From: Sphingobacterium spiritivorum
Lineage (GTDB): Bacteria; Bacteroidota; Bacteroidia; Sphingobacteriales; Sphingobacteriaceae
DNA length: 64,000 bases
NCBI RefSeq assembly: GCF_016724845.1
Contig: NZ_CP068082.1
Coordinates: forward strand, 1,798,001-1,862,000
Reading direction: 5' to 3'
Of this stretch, positions 17,156 through 25,979 are shown in pieces (the stretch's first letter is position 1; each line of letters begins with the position of its first letter). The notes under the pieces are model-generated. The model was given only the letters and a program-made list of their open reading frames with translations, did no database searches and was not told where the DNA came from. A program made the position numbers and the translations under genes.

Positions 17156-19506
17156 TTTTTATTTTTGGTTGATTTCTTTGTTATTGTTTTCCATTCCTCA
17201 CTCATTGAATACGGAGCGGAAGATGCATCCGTTCCTCTCGACAGATTGGGTGTAGTACTCATATCAAAATTCAAGACTCCGCCCTGCATTAAACCGTGAT
17301 GACTAAGCCAGTTTTTATAATAGGCTTGTCCGTTCAACTCCAGATTATTAATATAAATATGCTTATCTGATGCATTCTTTGCGATAATCTCTACTTTATG
17401 ACCGTTTTCAAAATGAAGCACTGCCTTTGGAAACAAAGGTGCACCTATTACGTATTGATCAGTTGCCGGACATACCGGATAGAATCCCAATGCTGAAAAA
17501 ACATACCATGCAGAGGTCTGGCCATTATCCTCATCTCCGCAGTATCCGTCTGGTGTAGCCCTATACATTCGATCAAGAACCTGCCTGACCCAGTACTGTG
17601 CTTTCCACGGCTGTCCTGCATAATTATAAAGATAGATCATATGCTGAATGGGTTGATTGCCATGAGCATATTGCCCCATATCCGCAATCTGCATTTCCCG
17701 GATTTCATGAATAGTTCCTCCGTAATAGCTGTCATCAAATACAGGTGGCTGTGTAAAAACACTATCCAGCATCTGTATAAAAATCGCTTTCCCTCCCATC
17801 AGATCGATCAGCCCTTTCACATCATGAAATACGCTCCAGGAGTAATGCCAGCTATTTCCTTCGGTAAAAGCATCCCCCCATTTCAACGGATTAAAAGGTG
17901 TCTGAAATTTTCCATTCTTATTTTTTCCACGCATCAGATTGGTTGAAGGATCAAACAGGTGACGATAGTTCTGTGCACGGTTTGCGTACAGATCTATCTC
18001 TTTCTGTGGTCGCTTTAATGCTTTTGCGAGTTGATAAATAGCAAAGTCATCGTAAGCATATTCCAGAGTCCTTGCCGCATTTTCATTGATGCCTACATCG
18101 TATGGAACATAGCCCAACTCATTATAATAGCCCACTCCCTTACGTCCTACAGCGGTCATCGGACCTTCATTGTTTGCCCCATGCAGAAGACCTTCATAAA
18201 GTGTGTGTATATCATAGCCCCTCAACCCTTTCATATAGGCATCAGAAACTACAGATGCCGAGTTGTTTCCAATCATAATGTCTGCATATCCGGGACTGCT
18301 CCATTCGGGCAGAAAACCTCCCTCCAGATAAGCATTTTTCAATCCTTCCTGCATTTCCACATTTATGGACGGGTACATGAGATTAAGAAACGGATACAAT
18401 GCCCGGAATGTATCCCAAAATCCTGTCCCACCATAGAGATAACCCGGCAAAACTTCCCCGTTATAAGGACTGTAATGCAAAACCTCACCTTCTCGGGATA
18501 TTTCATAAAGCTTATTCGGGAAAAATAAAGTACGGTACAGCGTAGAATAAAAGGTTCGCATCTGATCAATATTTTCTCCTTCTACTGCAATACGACCAAG
18601 TTCTGCATTCCATATATTCCGCCCATCCGACACCAGCTGATCAAAGGATCTGTTGCCCAATTCTTCCAGATTTACCAGAGCCTGCTCTGCGCTGATAAAA
18701 GAAGATGCGACTTTAACATGAACAGTTTTTGACCGGTCCTTAATTTTAAATCCAACAATAGCACCTGTCTGATTCGCCGTTGATTTTGTTTTACCATTGA
18801 ACCTCGACTTGTCTTCCCAGGTCGAAAAATTATCAAAAGGCTGATCAAACATCAATACAAAGTAGTTTTTAAAATTTGGGAGTTTCCCTCTTGAATATCT
18901 TGATGAATATCCGATAATCATATTCTTTTCCGGAATAATCTGTACTTCGGAACCTCTGTCAAAAGCATCCAGCACGACAAAGGCACTATCTGTTGGCTGA
19001 AAAGTAAATCTAAACATTGCCGCACGCTCTGTAGGTGTTATTTCAGCTTTGACATTATGATCAGCCAGGTACACCGAATAATGATAGGGTTTGGCAGATT
19101 CCGACTTATGAGAAAACCAGCTTGCTCTTCCTTCCTGATCAAACACCGCTTTTCCGGTTACGGGCATCAGTGAAAATTGTCCGTAATCATTCATCCATGG
19201 AGAGGGCTGGTGTGTCTGCTTAAGCCCTCTTATTTTATCCGCAGCGTACACATACTGCCATCCATCACCATTTTTACCCGTCTGCGGTGTCCACATATTC
19301 ATACCCCATGGTAATCCTATAGCCGGATAAGTATTCCCATTGGAAAGTGATGGTTTTGAATCTGTACCCATTAAAGGGTTTACCAGATCTACAGGTTCTA
19401 TTGAACGGCCATTGATCTTCTGTGCTACTGCAGGAATCGGATTTATGTATCCAATTGCCAGAAATATGCCTATGCTTAATCCTGATAGTTTATTCTTTAT
19501 TTTCAT
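17152..19506 (-). CDS. GH92-family protein with Gln at the catalytic-acid position
   Basis: A 784-residue exported GH92 member (VNPLMGTDSK, GNTYPAIGLPWGMNMW, GFWDTFRALYPF, GQTSAWYVFSALGFYPV). It differs from its operon partner at the active site: the GNEPSHH segment is GNQPIQH (Gln618 in place of the acid Glu), and the base segment is DEDNGQ (Glu659, Asp660) in place of NDDCGQ. Family knowledge: loss of the acid Glu to Gln is reported for the GH92 enzyme that removes mannose from mannose-1-phosphate diesters (CcMan5), where the leaving group needs no protonation. Inference: this protein may cleave mannosyl-phosphate, as in fungal phosphomannan, or be a specialised or inactive variant. It is separated from susD by 144 bp with hairpins, and overlaps the protease gene by 4 bp. 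Confidence 0.92.
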   Translation of the reverse strand: MKIKNKLSGLSIGIFLAIGYINPIPAVAQKINGRSIEPVDLVNPLMGTDSKPSLSNGNTYPAIGLPWGMNMWTPQTGKNGDGWQYVYAADKIRGLKQTHQPSPWMNDYGQFSLMPVTGKAVFDQEGRASWFSHKSESAKPYHYSVYLADHNVKAEITPTERAAMFRFTFQPTDSAFVVLDAFDRGSEVQIIPEKNMIIGYSSRYSRGKLPNFKNYFVLMFDQPFDNFSTWEDKSRFNGKTKSTANQTGAIVGFKIKDRSKTVHVKVASSFISAEQALVNLEELGNRSFDQLVSDGRNIWNAELGRIAVEGENIDQMRTFYSTLYRTLFFPNKLYEISREGEVLHYSPYNGEVLPGYLYGGTGFWDTFRALYPFLNLMYPSINVEMQEGLKNAYLEGGFLPEWSSPGYADIMIGNNSASVVSDAYMKGLRGYDIHTLYEGLLHGANNEGPMTAVGRKGVGYYNELGYVPYDVGINENAARTLEYAYDDFAIYQLAKALKRPQKEIDLYANRAQNYRHLFDPSTNLMRGKNKNGKFQTPFNPLKWGDAFTEGNSWHYSWSVFHDVKGLIDLMGGKAIFIQMLDSVFTQPPVFDDSYYGGTIHEIREMQIADMGQYAHGNQPIQHMIYLYNYAGQPWKAQYWVRQVLDRMYRATPDGYCGDEDNGQTSAWYVFSALGFYPVCPATDQYVIGAPLFPKAVLHFENGHKVEIIAKNASDKHIYINNLELNGQAYYKNWLSHHGLMQGGVLNFDMSTTPNLSRGTDASSAPYSMSEEWKTITKKSTKNKK

Positions 19507-19565
19507 GGGTATATATTAGTCTCGTCATCAATATGTCAGAGCAATATTCGGGCTCTGTAAGTAAA

Positions 19566-19650
19566 GAGATCTTGCGCCATATCCATCAGCACAAGATCTC
19601 CATTCGTAAATTATGCGTTGAGCATCTTGCTGTTCAGGTTTAAAAACCTG
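19566..19650 (-). promoter_or_regulatory. intercistronic hairpins between susD and GH92 genes
   Basis: Two dyads lie in the 144-bp gap after susD: CAGGTT/AACCTG directly after the stop codon (19635-19650), and a 9-bp perfect stem GAGATCTTG/CAAGATCTC (19566-19574 with 19592-19600). Neither has a T tract, so partial termination or mRNA processing/stability is more likely than full termination. Either would lower enzyme mRNA relative to the SusCD mRNA. Confidence 0.5.
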
Positions 19651-21459
19651 TTACCACCCTGCATTTTGCACCATTTTTTCATTCTTCAAAATCTCTATAT
19701 TCGGTATCGGAAACAGGTAATCTCTCTCCTTCTTAAATACTCTTGTTTCAATAAGAGTTTTGGTATAAAAAGCATCTCCGTCAGCATTCAGATTTAATCC
19801 GTATACAGCACTTCCGTCTGTATCTTCGGCAATTTTCCACCTTCTTGTGTCAAAAAATCTTACATTCTCAAAAGCCAGTTCGACCTGTCTTTCTCTACGT
19901 ATTGCCTCCCTCATGGCTCCCTGAGATCCCGGAACAGGGATAGTGGCAGATCCATAGAGCGGTATTCCGGCACGCTCGCGGATCAGATTGAGATATTTGA
20001 GGATATCCGCATTTGCCGGATCAGATTCATTGAGAGCCTCTGCATAATCCAGATAAATATTGGCCAGCCGGATCAGAAGTGCTCCGCGGCTATTTCCATT
20101 TGCAGACACATTTTTGCGAACGGTGTATCCTGTTGGAGTCACATCCGAAGTACTTTGTGATCTTCCCGAATTACCGCTGTAATTGAATTGAGAAAGTACA
20201 GCCGTACTACTGTTTGCCTGGTTTAGCCAATAACTTCCATTATAAGTAATGCCCACATAAAATCTCGGTTCTCTGTTTACATATGCTCCGAATGTCGTTC
20301 GTGATGCCACATCATAGGGTGCTTTAAAGCTGACAAATCCATCTTTTGTATAGCCGGAAGTTACATCCGTTATAGATTTTCCGTTATTCATAAAGTAAGC
20401 ATCTACAATTGTCTGAGTAGCTCCTAAAGCTCCTCCTCCCTGTGCTCCCGAAGGAAATCCGACATGCTTGGGCGTGCGGTCATATTGTGCATTATTACTA
20501 CTGTTGGAGCGGGCAAAAATCCACTCCTGATTCCAGTCCGTTGTCATCACATTGCGACAGGACAGATATGCAGCAACAAATGGATCTGCATTGCTCACTT
20601 TATACAGCTGATAGTAATTAGGTACAAATTCGTCAATAAATGCTTTAGCTGCTGCTGCTGCATCTCTCCACTTTTCGGGATTTGCAGTTGTACTGAACAG
20701 CGCAGTACCGTCCGTATTTTTTATTCCCGAAAAAGCGGTATTACCATTAAACAACGGACTTGCATTCAATAATAACGCTTCTGCTTTATATGCCTTTACC
20801 ACACCTTTTGTAATGCGTCCATATTCATTATTACTGGGTTCATATGGCAGATCTGTATATGCTTTATCGAGTTCTGACACGATATAAGCAATACACTCAT
20901 CAAATGGTGTACGAGCCAGTTTCAGATCAGAGATAGGTTTATTAATATCCAATATCTCCTCTCCCAAGATCGGCACAGGCCCATAAGCTCTTACCAGATA
21001 GTAATAATACAAGGCGCGCAATGCTCTTGCTTCTGCCTTGTAAGTCGTCTTCATCAGATCGTTTACTTCTACAGGATTTGCCCCGTCTATGTTTTGAATA
21101 AAGTATGAAGCATTCCGGATACCCCGGTAGTAGCTGTTCCAGAAACTTTCTATGGTCCCATCCGTATTACTCCATACCGATCTGATCATATTGTTACTGT
21201 AATTAAAATCCCAGGTGTATTTGGCTTCATCCGAAGATGCCGTCCACGGACCAGAATTCTGTGTAGCCACAAACCGCTGAACCATTTCATTCGGAATTAC
21301 AGAATAGATATTGGCCAAAAATTTATCGGTATTGGCTTTGGACTTAAAAATATCCTCTACTGTAATGACATCATCCGGCACCTGATCCAGATACTTATTA
21401 CAGCCACTAAAGCACGACATCGTCAGCAGTGCAAATAAGATATATATTGATTTTTTCAT
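19651..21459 (-). CDS. SusD/RagB-family glycan-binding lipoprotein
   Basis: The surface lipoprotein partner of the SusC transporter; it binds the glycan and forms the lid. I use the ATG at 21459 (602 residues) because it gives a lipoprotein signal with cysteine in CFSGCNKYLD; the frame is open 14 codons further upstream but that part reads into the upstream gene end. Family features: YLDQVPDDVITVEDIF near the N-terminus, TPR-like helices (ALRALYYYYLVRAYGPVPIL), DYAEALNESDP, IRRERQVELAFENVRFFDTRRW and the C-terminal KERDYLFPIPNIEI. It is 22 bp after susC. Confidence 0.96.
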   Translation of the reverse strand: MKKSIYILFALLTMSCFSGCNKYLDQVPDDVITVEDIFKSKANTDKFLANIYSVIPNEMVQRFVATQNSGPWTASSDEAKYTWDFNYSNNMIRSVWSNTDGTIESFWNSYYRGIRNASYFIQNIDGANPVEVNDLMKTTYKAEARALRALYYYYLVRAYGPVPILGEEILDINKPISDLKLARTPFDECIAYIVSELDKAYTDLPYEPSNNEYGRITKGVVKAYKAEALLLNASPLFNGNTAFSGIKNTDGTALFSTTANPEKWRDAAAAAKAFIDEFVPNYYQLYKVSNADPFVAAYLSCRNVMTTDWNQEWIFARSNSSNNAQYDRTPKHVGFPSGAQGGGALGATQTIVDAYFMNNGKSITDVTSGYTKDGFVSFKAPYDVASRTTFGAYVNREPRFYVGITYNGSYWLNQANSSTAVLSQFNYSGNSGRSQSTSDVTPTGYTVRKNVSANGNSRGALLIRLANIYLDYAEALNESDPANADILKYLNLIRERAGIPLYGSATIPVPGSQGAMREAIRRERQVELAFENVRFFDTRRWKIAEDTDGSAVYGLNLNADGDAFYTKTLIETRVFKKERDYLFPIPNIEILKNEKMVQNAGW

Positions 21460-21481
21460 GATCTTTGATTTAATAGATGAG

Positions 21482-24400
21482 TTAAAAACTAGCCTGAACA
21501 CCTAATGTTACTGTGCGGACATTCGGGTATCGGGTACCATTGCTGGTATTGAGTTCAGGATCCCACAGCTTAAATTTACTCCAGTACAGCAGATTGACTC
21601 CCTGGATGTAGATCCGGGCATTTTTCATTCCTATACTCTGAAAGGTTCCCTTTTTAAAATTATACCCCAGATCGATGGTTTTTAATCTCAGGAAATCGAT
21701 GTCTTTGACCCACCAGGTAGAACTGACAGCATTATTTTTATTTGCGGCATTTCCATAAGCCAACCGCGGATAGAAAGCATTGGGATTAGGATTTTCTTCT
21801 GTCCAGCGATCTTCGGCAACAGCAAATAAGTTACTTCTCTCGGCTCCTGTACTGTTATTAAATGGAATAATACCATCTCCGGCAATCTGCCTGTCGGCTC
21901 CTGAAATTCCCTGAAAAAATGCACCTACATAAAACTGCTTATAAGTGACATTAAATCCGAAACCGTAAATCGTATTCGGAACATCCCCGTTACCAATGCG
22001 TGTAACATCATTTGCATTGATTACACCATCTCCATTCAGATCTCTGTAACGGATATCTCCTACTCGCTGCGCACCCAAAGCACTCTGATCGGCATGTTCA
22101 GCAATCTCTTTCTGCGACTGGAATAAGCCATCTGCCACATAACCAAAACGAGACAGATAATTCACGCCACGTCTTTCCATATAGTCGAATGGCTGTTTTG
22201 GCTGATCATTTTCTATAACCTTATCCTTATTGTGGGTAAAGGTCGCCCGCATATCCAGATAAGCTTTGCCTATAGCAATGGGAGCCAGTTCCAGAGTTGC
22301 ATCTATACCTTTATTATCCAATATCCCCAGATTGCCCCACGGAGAACTGTTCAATCCTACATAGCCCGGAAGCGCACCCCGCTGCAGGAAAACGCCTGAG
22401 CGTCTTTCTTTAAAGAAATCGACTGTCAATGATAATTTAGATTTAAAGGTTTTGATCTCTATACCAAGATTCTGTTTATGAGATTCAGCCCATTGTACAT
22501 TGGTTCCGTAATCTGTAATAGCCGTTCCGCCATATCCCACATTATTGGATCCGTTACCGAAAGTATAGCCTCCTGCATCGGTATTAACTAAAGTCAGATA
22601 GCCAAAACGCCGCACCCCACTGTTAATATCCAATGCTCCGCCATCTCCGACTATACCATTGGAATAACGTAGTTTTAAGAAATCAAAAACATCCTTTACA
22701 GGTTCATAGAATTTTTCATTAGAAACAACCCATCCGACTCCGAAAGAAGGGAAAAATCCGAATTTCATATCTGGAGCAAAGTTTTCAGAACCGTTATATC
22801 CGAAATTTCCCTCCACAAAATACTTATCGGCAAAGGAATAAGTCAATCTTCCGGCTAATCCCTGACTTCTGAAAGGCAATGAGGAAGTTACGCTATTCGC
22901 AAAAGCAAATGTTTTCTCTCTTTGATTGAATAACAACATAGCACTGATCGTATGATCCTCTGCAATAGTGGTGTTATAGTTTAGAGATGCCTCGGTATAG
23001 AACTGTCTGTTTGCATCATTACTCTTTGAGAACGCCAGATCATCTGTACCTTGTGATATGATATTCAATATCGGGTTCCCGTTTTCATCATAGGGGAATA
23101 ATCTGTTGATCAGATAAGTACTCCTGTTGCGGACACGATTAATGGTGTGCGAATTCCATATATCAAAGGAATATAAAGCAGAAAATGTCAATCCCGGAAC
23201 CCAAAATTTCAGGTCCTGTGTCAATCTTGCATTAGTCATAATCTGATTAGAGAAGATATTCTGGAAACCTGTCTGTGTGACAAGCGCATAAGGGTTGGGC
23301 TGTGCTCCTGCACTGCTGACTCCCGGCACCAGATTACCCGGGTACATCACCGGATATAAAACCGGATTGGTCTGCATGACATTTGAAAAGGCATCCTGCG
23401 GATTTACCCCCGGATAGTTGATATTAGCCACATATCCCTGCATTCCCAACTCAAATTTGGTGGTAGAAGTCCAGTTCATCGATACATTAGAGGTGAAATT
23501 GTACCGCTTAAATCTTGTAGTAGCATCATAACTCTGTAATGCATCGGTACGTAGCAGACTCTCTTCATCATAATAGGCTCCCGACACATAATAGTTGGCA
23601 AACTCAGATCCACCTCTTGCACTGAAGTTGGCTCTGCGATTAGTAGATACACTTCTGAATAATTCATCCATCCAGTTTACATTAGGGTATAAATAAGGAT
23701 CTGTACCCAGAATGGTATTGTTTATATAATTATTTGAATATTCTTTCTCCAGTCCTGTCGCTATCCGGGCCTCATTCCTAAGTTTCATATACGTCACTCC
23801 ATCCGTTAATTCAGGTCTTTTAGTAAAGGAAGTCAGTCCCTGATTGTAATTGAACATCAGGACAGGTTTTCCGCTCACCCCTCTTTTCGTAGTAATGAGA
23901 ATTACCCCATTTGCTCCTGCCACACCATAGACCGCCGTAGCTGAAGCATCTTTTAATATGGTAAAAGATGAAATATCCTCCGGATCGAAGCTATTGATAT
24001 CCCGTCCCTGAATACCATCTACAACCACTAACGGGGAAGCATTATTTCCGGACTGATTAAAGGTCGAGATACCTCTGATCCAAAGATCAGCTCCGTCCGA
24101 TCCGGGGAGCCCTGTCCGCTGTACACCAATCAGTCCAGAAATCCGTCCTGCTAAAGCCGCACTCAGATTGGCGATAGGTACTTTAAGATCTTCAACTTTC
24201 ACAGTAGACTGCGCACCGACCAGACTGATCTTCTTCTGCTGTCCGTAGCCGACCACCACAACTTCATTGATGCTGTTATTGATCGCTTTGAGGGTAACAT
24301 TAAGGTTGATAGTCGTATTGATAACGGTTCGGTAATCTTCATAACCGATATAACGAACTATTATGGTATCTCCTCTTGCTGCAAGAATATTGAATTGTCC

Positions 24401-24586
24401 TGACGGATCAGTAGCAACAGTCTTTTTAGAAGCCGTATTGACGACAGTAACACCATCAAGCGGATTATTCAGTTCGTCTTTTACTGTACCAGTAATATCC
24501 AGTTCTGATTTTGTCTGCGCAAATGCTGCAGACATACAGACTGTACCGATCAGCAGCCAAAGGCTGACGAGTAACTTTCTTTTCAT
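21482..24586 (-). CDS. SusC/RagA-family TonB-dependent outer-membrane transporter
   Basis: Imports glycan fragments through the outer membrane using TonB energy. It has 1034 residues with signal peptide 1-24. The carboxypeptidase-regulatory-like domain covers about 28-105 (ITGTVKDELNNPLDGVTVV). The TonB box region is EVVVVGYGQQKK, and the plug has IWIRGISTF-type text (DLWIRGISTFN), ILKDASATAVYGVAGANGV and VILITTKRG. A 22-stranded barrel ends in TVTLGVQASF. There is no STN domain, so regulation is not by an anti-sigma factor but probably by the two-component pair encoded upstream. Paired with the SusD protein that follows. Confidence 0.97.
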   Translation of the reverse strand: MKRKLLVSLWLLIGTVCMSAAFAQTKSELDITGTVKDELNNPLDGVTVVNTASKKTVATDPSGQFNILAARGDTIIVRYIGYEDYRTVINTTINLNVTLKAINNSINEVVVVGYGQQKKISLVGAQSTVKVEDLKVPIANLSAALAGRISGLIGVQRTGLPGSDGADLWIRGISTFNQSGNNASPLVVVDGIQGRDINSFDPEDISSFTILKDASATAVYGVAGANGVILITTKRGVSGKPVLMFNYNQGLTSFTKRPELTDGVTYMKLRNEARIATGLEKEYSNNYINNTILGTDPYLYPNVNWMDELFRSVSTNRRANFSARGGSEFANYYVSGAYYDEESLLRTDALQSYDATTRFKRYNFTSNVSMNWTSTTKFELGMQGYVANINYPGVNPQDAFSNVMQTNPVLYPVMYPGNLVPGVSSAGAQPNPYALVTQTGFQNIFSNQIMTNARLTQDLKFWVPGLTFSALYSFDIWNSHTINRVRNRSTYLINRLFPYDENGNPILNIISQGTDDLAFSKSNDANRQFYTEASLNYNTTIAEDHTISAMLLFNQREKTFAFANSVTSSLPFRSQGLAGRLTYSFADKYFVEGNFGYNGSENFAPDMKFGFFPSFGVGWVVSNEKFYEPVKDVFDFLKLRYSNGIVGDGGALDINSGVRRFGYLTLVNTDAGGYTFGNGSNNVGYGGTAITDYGTNVQWAESHKQNLGIEIKTFKSKLSLTVDFFKERRSGVFLQRGALPGYVGLNSSPWGNLGILDNKGIDATLELAPIAIGKAYLDMRATFTHNKDKVIENDQPKQPFDYMERRGVNYLSRFGYVADGLFQSQKEIAEHADQSALGAQRVGDIRYRDLNGDGVINANDVTRIGNGDVPNTIYGFGFNVTYKQFYVGAFFQGISGADRQIAGDGIIPFNNSTGAERSNLFAVAEDRWTEENPNPNAFYPRLAYGNAANKNNAVSSTWWVKDIDFLRLKTIDLGYNFKKGTFQSIGMKNARIYIQGVNLLYWSKFKLWDPELNTSNGTRYPNVRTVTLGVQASF

Positions 24587-24628
24587 ATTTGGTTTAGTTT
24601 AGTTTAGAAATTGATTAGATAGGATGGC

Positions 24629-25189
24629 TTATTCAGGCACGTTAATAACTCTCCACTCCGCAAGCTGAAACAGTCCTGTTCCCCCCCGAATAGCTTTCAC
24701 ATTCAAACGGTAATACCGGTATTTCTCTTTGTTACTGATATCAAAACGTACCTTTTGGTTGCGGGATGTAAACAGATAGCCCTGTTTACTGTCTACTGAT
24801 ATCCATGCGGATCCGTCATTAGACCCCATAAGTTCCCAGTCTTTAGGATCACGATCCTGCGCATCATTGGCAGATGCAAGAATGTAAGCACCTACAGAAA
24901 TACCTCCCGGAAAAGAAAGCTGCATGTAAAGATCATCATAGTATGGATTGATCAGAAATTTGGTATTATAGTCCTGGTCGACTACTTTCAGGGATCCCTC
25001 ATTTGCGGTTTTCCCGCCCGAGTTTTCACGATTAACCGAAAGGTTGCCATAGGCCGTGATGTCCATCTCAGGTTCCTTTTCGGATTCCAATAGGTCGTAT
25101 TGCCTGACTTCGGTTTTGTCGCAGCCCGTCAGACAGGCAAACAGCCCGCAGAGGACAAATGCTTGTTGAAATTTGGTTAGCTTTTTCAT
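24629..25189 (-). CDS. lipoprotein with F5/8-type C (discoidin-like) domain
   Basis: A 186-residue lipoprotein (signal peptide II, Cys23 in CLTGCDK). Residues about 45-183 resemble the galactose-binding-like F5/8 type C fold: VVDQDYNTKFLI near the start, MQLSFPGGISVGAYILASAND, DPKDWELMGSNDGSAWISV and the ending YYRLNVKAIRGGTGLFQLAEWRV. Such domains bind sugars or proteins at the surface. It is the first structural gene of the utilisation operon, directly before susC, where surface glycan-binding proteins are often found. The domain is degenerate, so binding is inferred. Confidence 0.8.
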   Translation of the reverse strand: MKKLTKFQQAFVLCGLFACLTGCDKTEVRQYDLLESEKEPEMDITAYGNLSVNRENSGGKTANEGSLKVVDQDYNTKFLINPYYDDLYMQLSFPGGISVGAYILASANDAQDRDPKDWELMGSNDGSAWISVDSKQGYLFTSRNQKVRFDISNKEKYRYYRLNVKAIRGGTGLFQLAEWRVINVPE

Positions 25190-25228
25190 AAATTAAGGTA
25201 ATTGTTACACTAAAACGGATTAGCATAT

Positions 25229-25274
25229 CGAAATTACAAAGCCTTAATTAATAAAGTTGTTAACCGGTTGTTAA
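25229..25274 (-). promoter_or_regulatory. candidate response-regulator box and promoter of the utilisation operon
   Basis: A tandem repeat GTTGTTAA (plus strand 25256-25263 and 25267-25274) recurs at 11 bp, one helical turn, the usual arrangement for OmpR/PhoB-type regulators. On the minus strand it is followed 19 bp later by TAATTTCG (25236-25229), one base off TAnnTTTG, and 40 bp further by the lipoprotein start. The OmpR-type regulator gene ends just 12 bp upstream of the repeats. Confidence 0.5.
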
Positions 25275-25285
25275 TGACAAAAAAA

Positions 25286-25969
25286 TCAGGACTGTGGTAT
25301 ACGGAAAATAAATCCCACCTTATAGACGGTTTCTAATTGCACATTAGCAGAATGCGACAACAGCTTTCTGATGCGGGACACAAATACATCCAGACTTCGA
25401 CCAAGAAAGTAATCGTTCTCACCCCAGACTGCCAGCAGAATGTCTTCACGTTTGAGCACACGGTTAGGATTCAGTGCAAAATACTTCCAGACAGCAAATT
25501 CTCTTTCGGTTAGTTTTACCTCATAATTATTCTCAAAAATCAGCATCATCTGATCCTGAATAATACGAATATCTCCGATAGCCAGATCTGCAGATCGTCT
25601 GACCTGCTGGCGATTAATAATATTATGAATACGCCAGGAAAGTTCTTCTATATCAAACGGCTTAGTGATATAATCATCGCCTCCCAGTTTTAACCCATAG
25701 ATCTTGCTTTCTTTTGTATTTCGGGCGGTCAGAAAAATAAAACGTTGCTCAGGTTGAGTTTCTAATAGCTGACGAACCAGGTCAAAACCTGTATCATCTG
25801 GCAACTGCACATCCACAATTAACAAATCAAAAAGTTGTTTCTCACACAACTCTTCCGCTTCACGGCTGGATGTTGCCAGTAAAGTCTCAAATCCGGAAGT
25901 TTGCAGATATTGCTGCGTCACCAGACCCAGATCTATATCATCCTCAATAATCAGAATCTTTCCCTTCAT
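25286..25969 (-). CDS. OmpR-family response regulator
   Basis: A 227-residue two-domain regulator. The receiver domain (1-118) has phospho-acceptor Asp53 in LLIVDVQLPD, the acidic pair ED at 9-10, and Lys103 in ITKPFD. The C-terminal winged helix (about 130-225) contains KLTEREFAVWKYF, LAVWGENDYFLGRSLDVFVSRIRKLL and VYKVGFIF, typical of OmpR/PhoB. It follows the histidine kinase gene by 10 bp and precedes the SusC/SusD operon, so it very likely controls that operon, using the direct repeat found between them. Confidence 0.95.
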   Translation of the reverse strand: MKGKILIIEDDIDLGLVTQQYLQTSGFETLLATSSREAEELCEKQLFDLLIVDVQLPDDTGFDLVRQLLETQPEQRFIFLTARNTKESKIYGLKLGGDDYITKPFDIEELSWRIHNIINRQQVRRSADLAIGDIRIIQDQMMLIFENNYEVKLTEREFAVWKYFALNPNRVLKREDILLAVWGENDYFLGRSLDVFVSRIRKLLSHSANVQLETVYKVGFIFRIPQS

Positions 25970-25979
25970 AACTCGTATG

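Noticed and set aside
24587..24610. TTTAG repeated three times before susC
   Set aside because: Only 15 bp of simple sequence in a short leader; likely chance.
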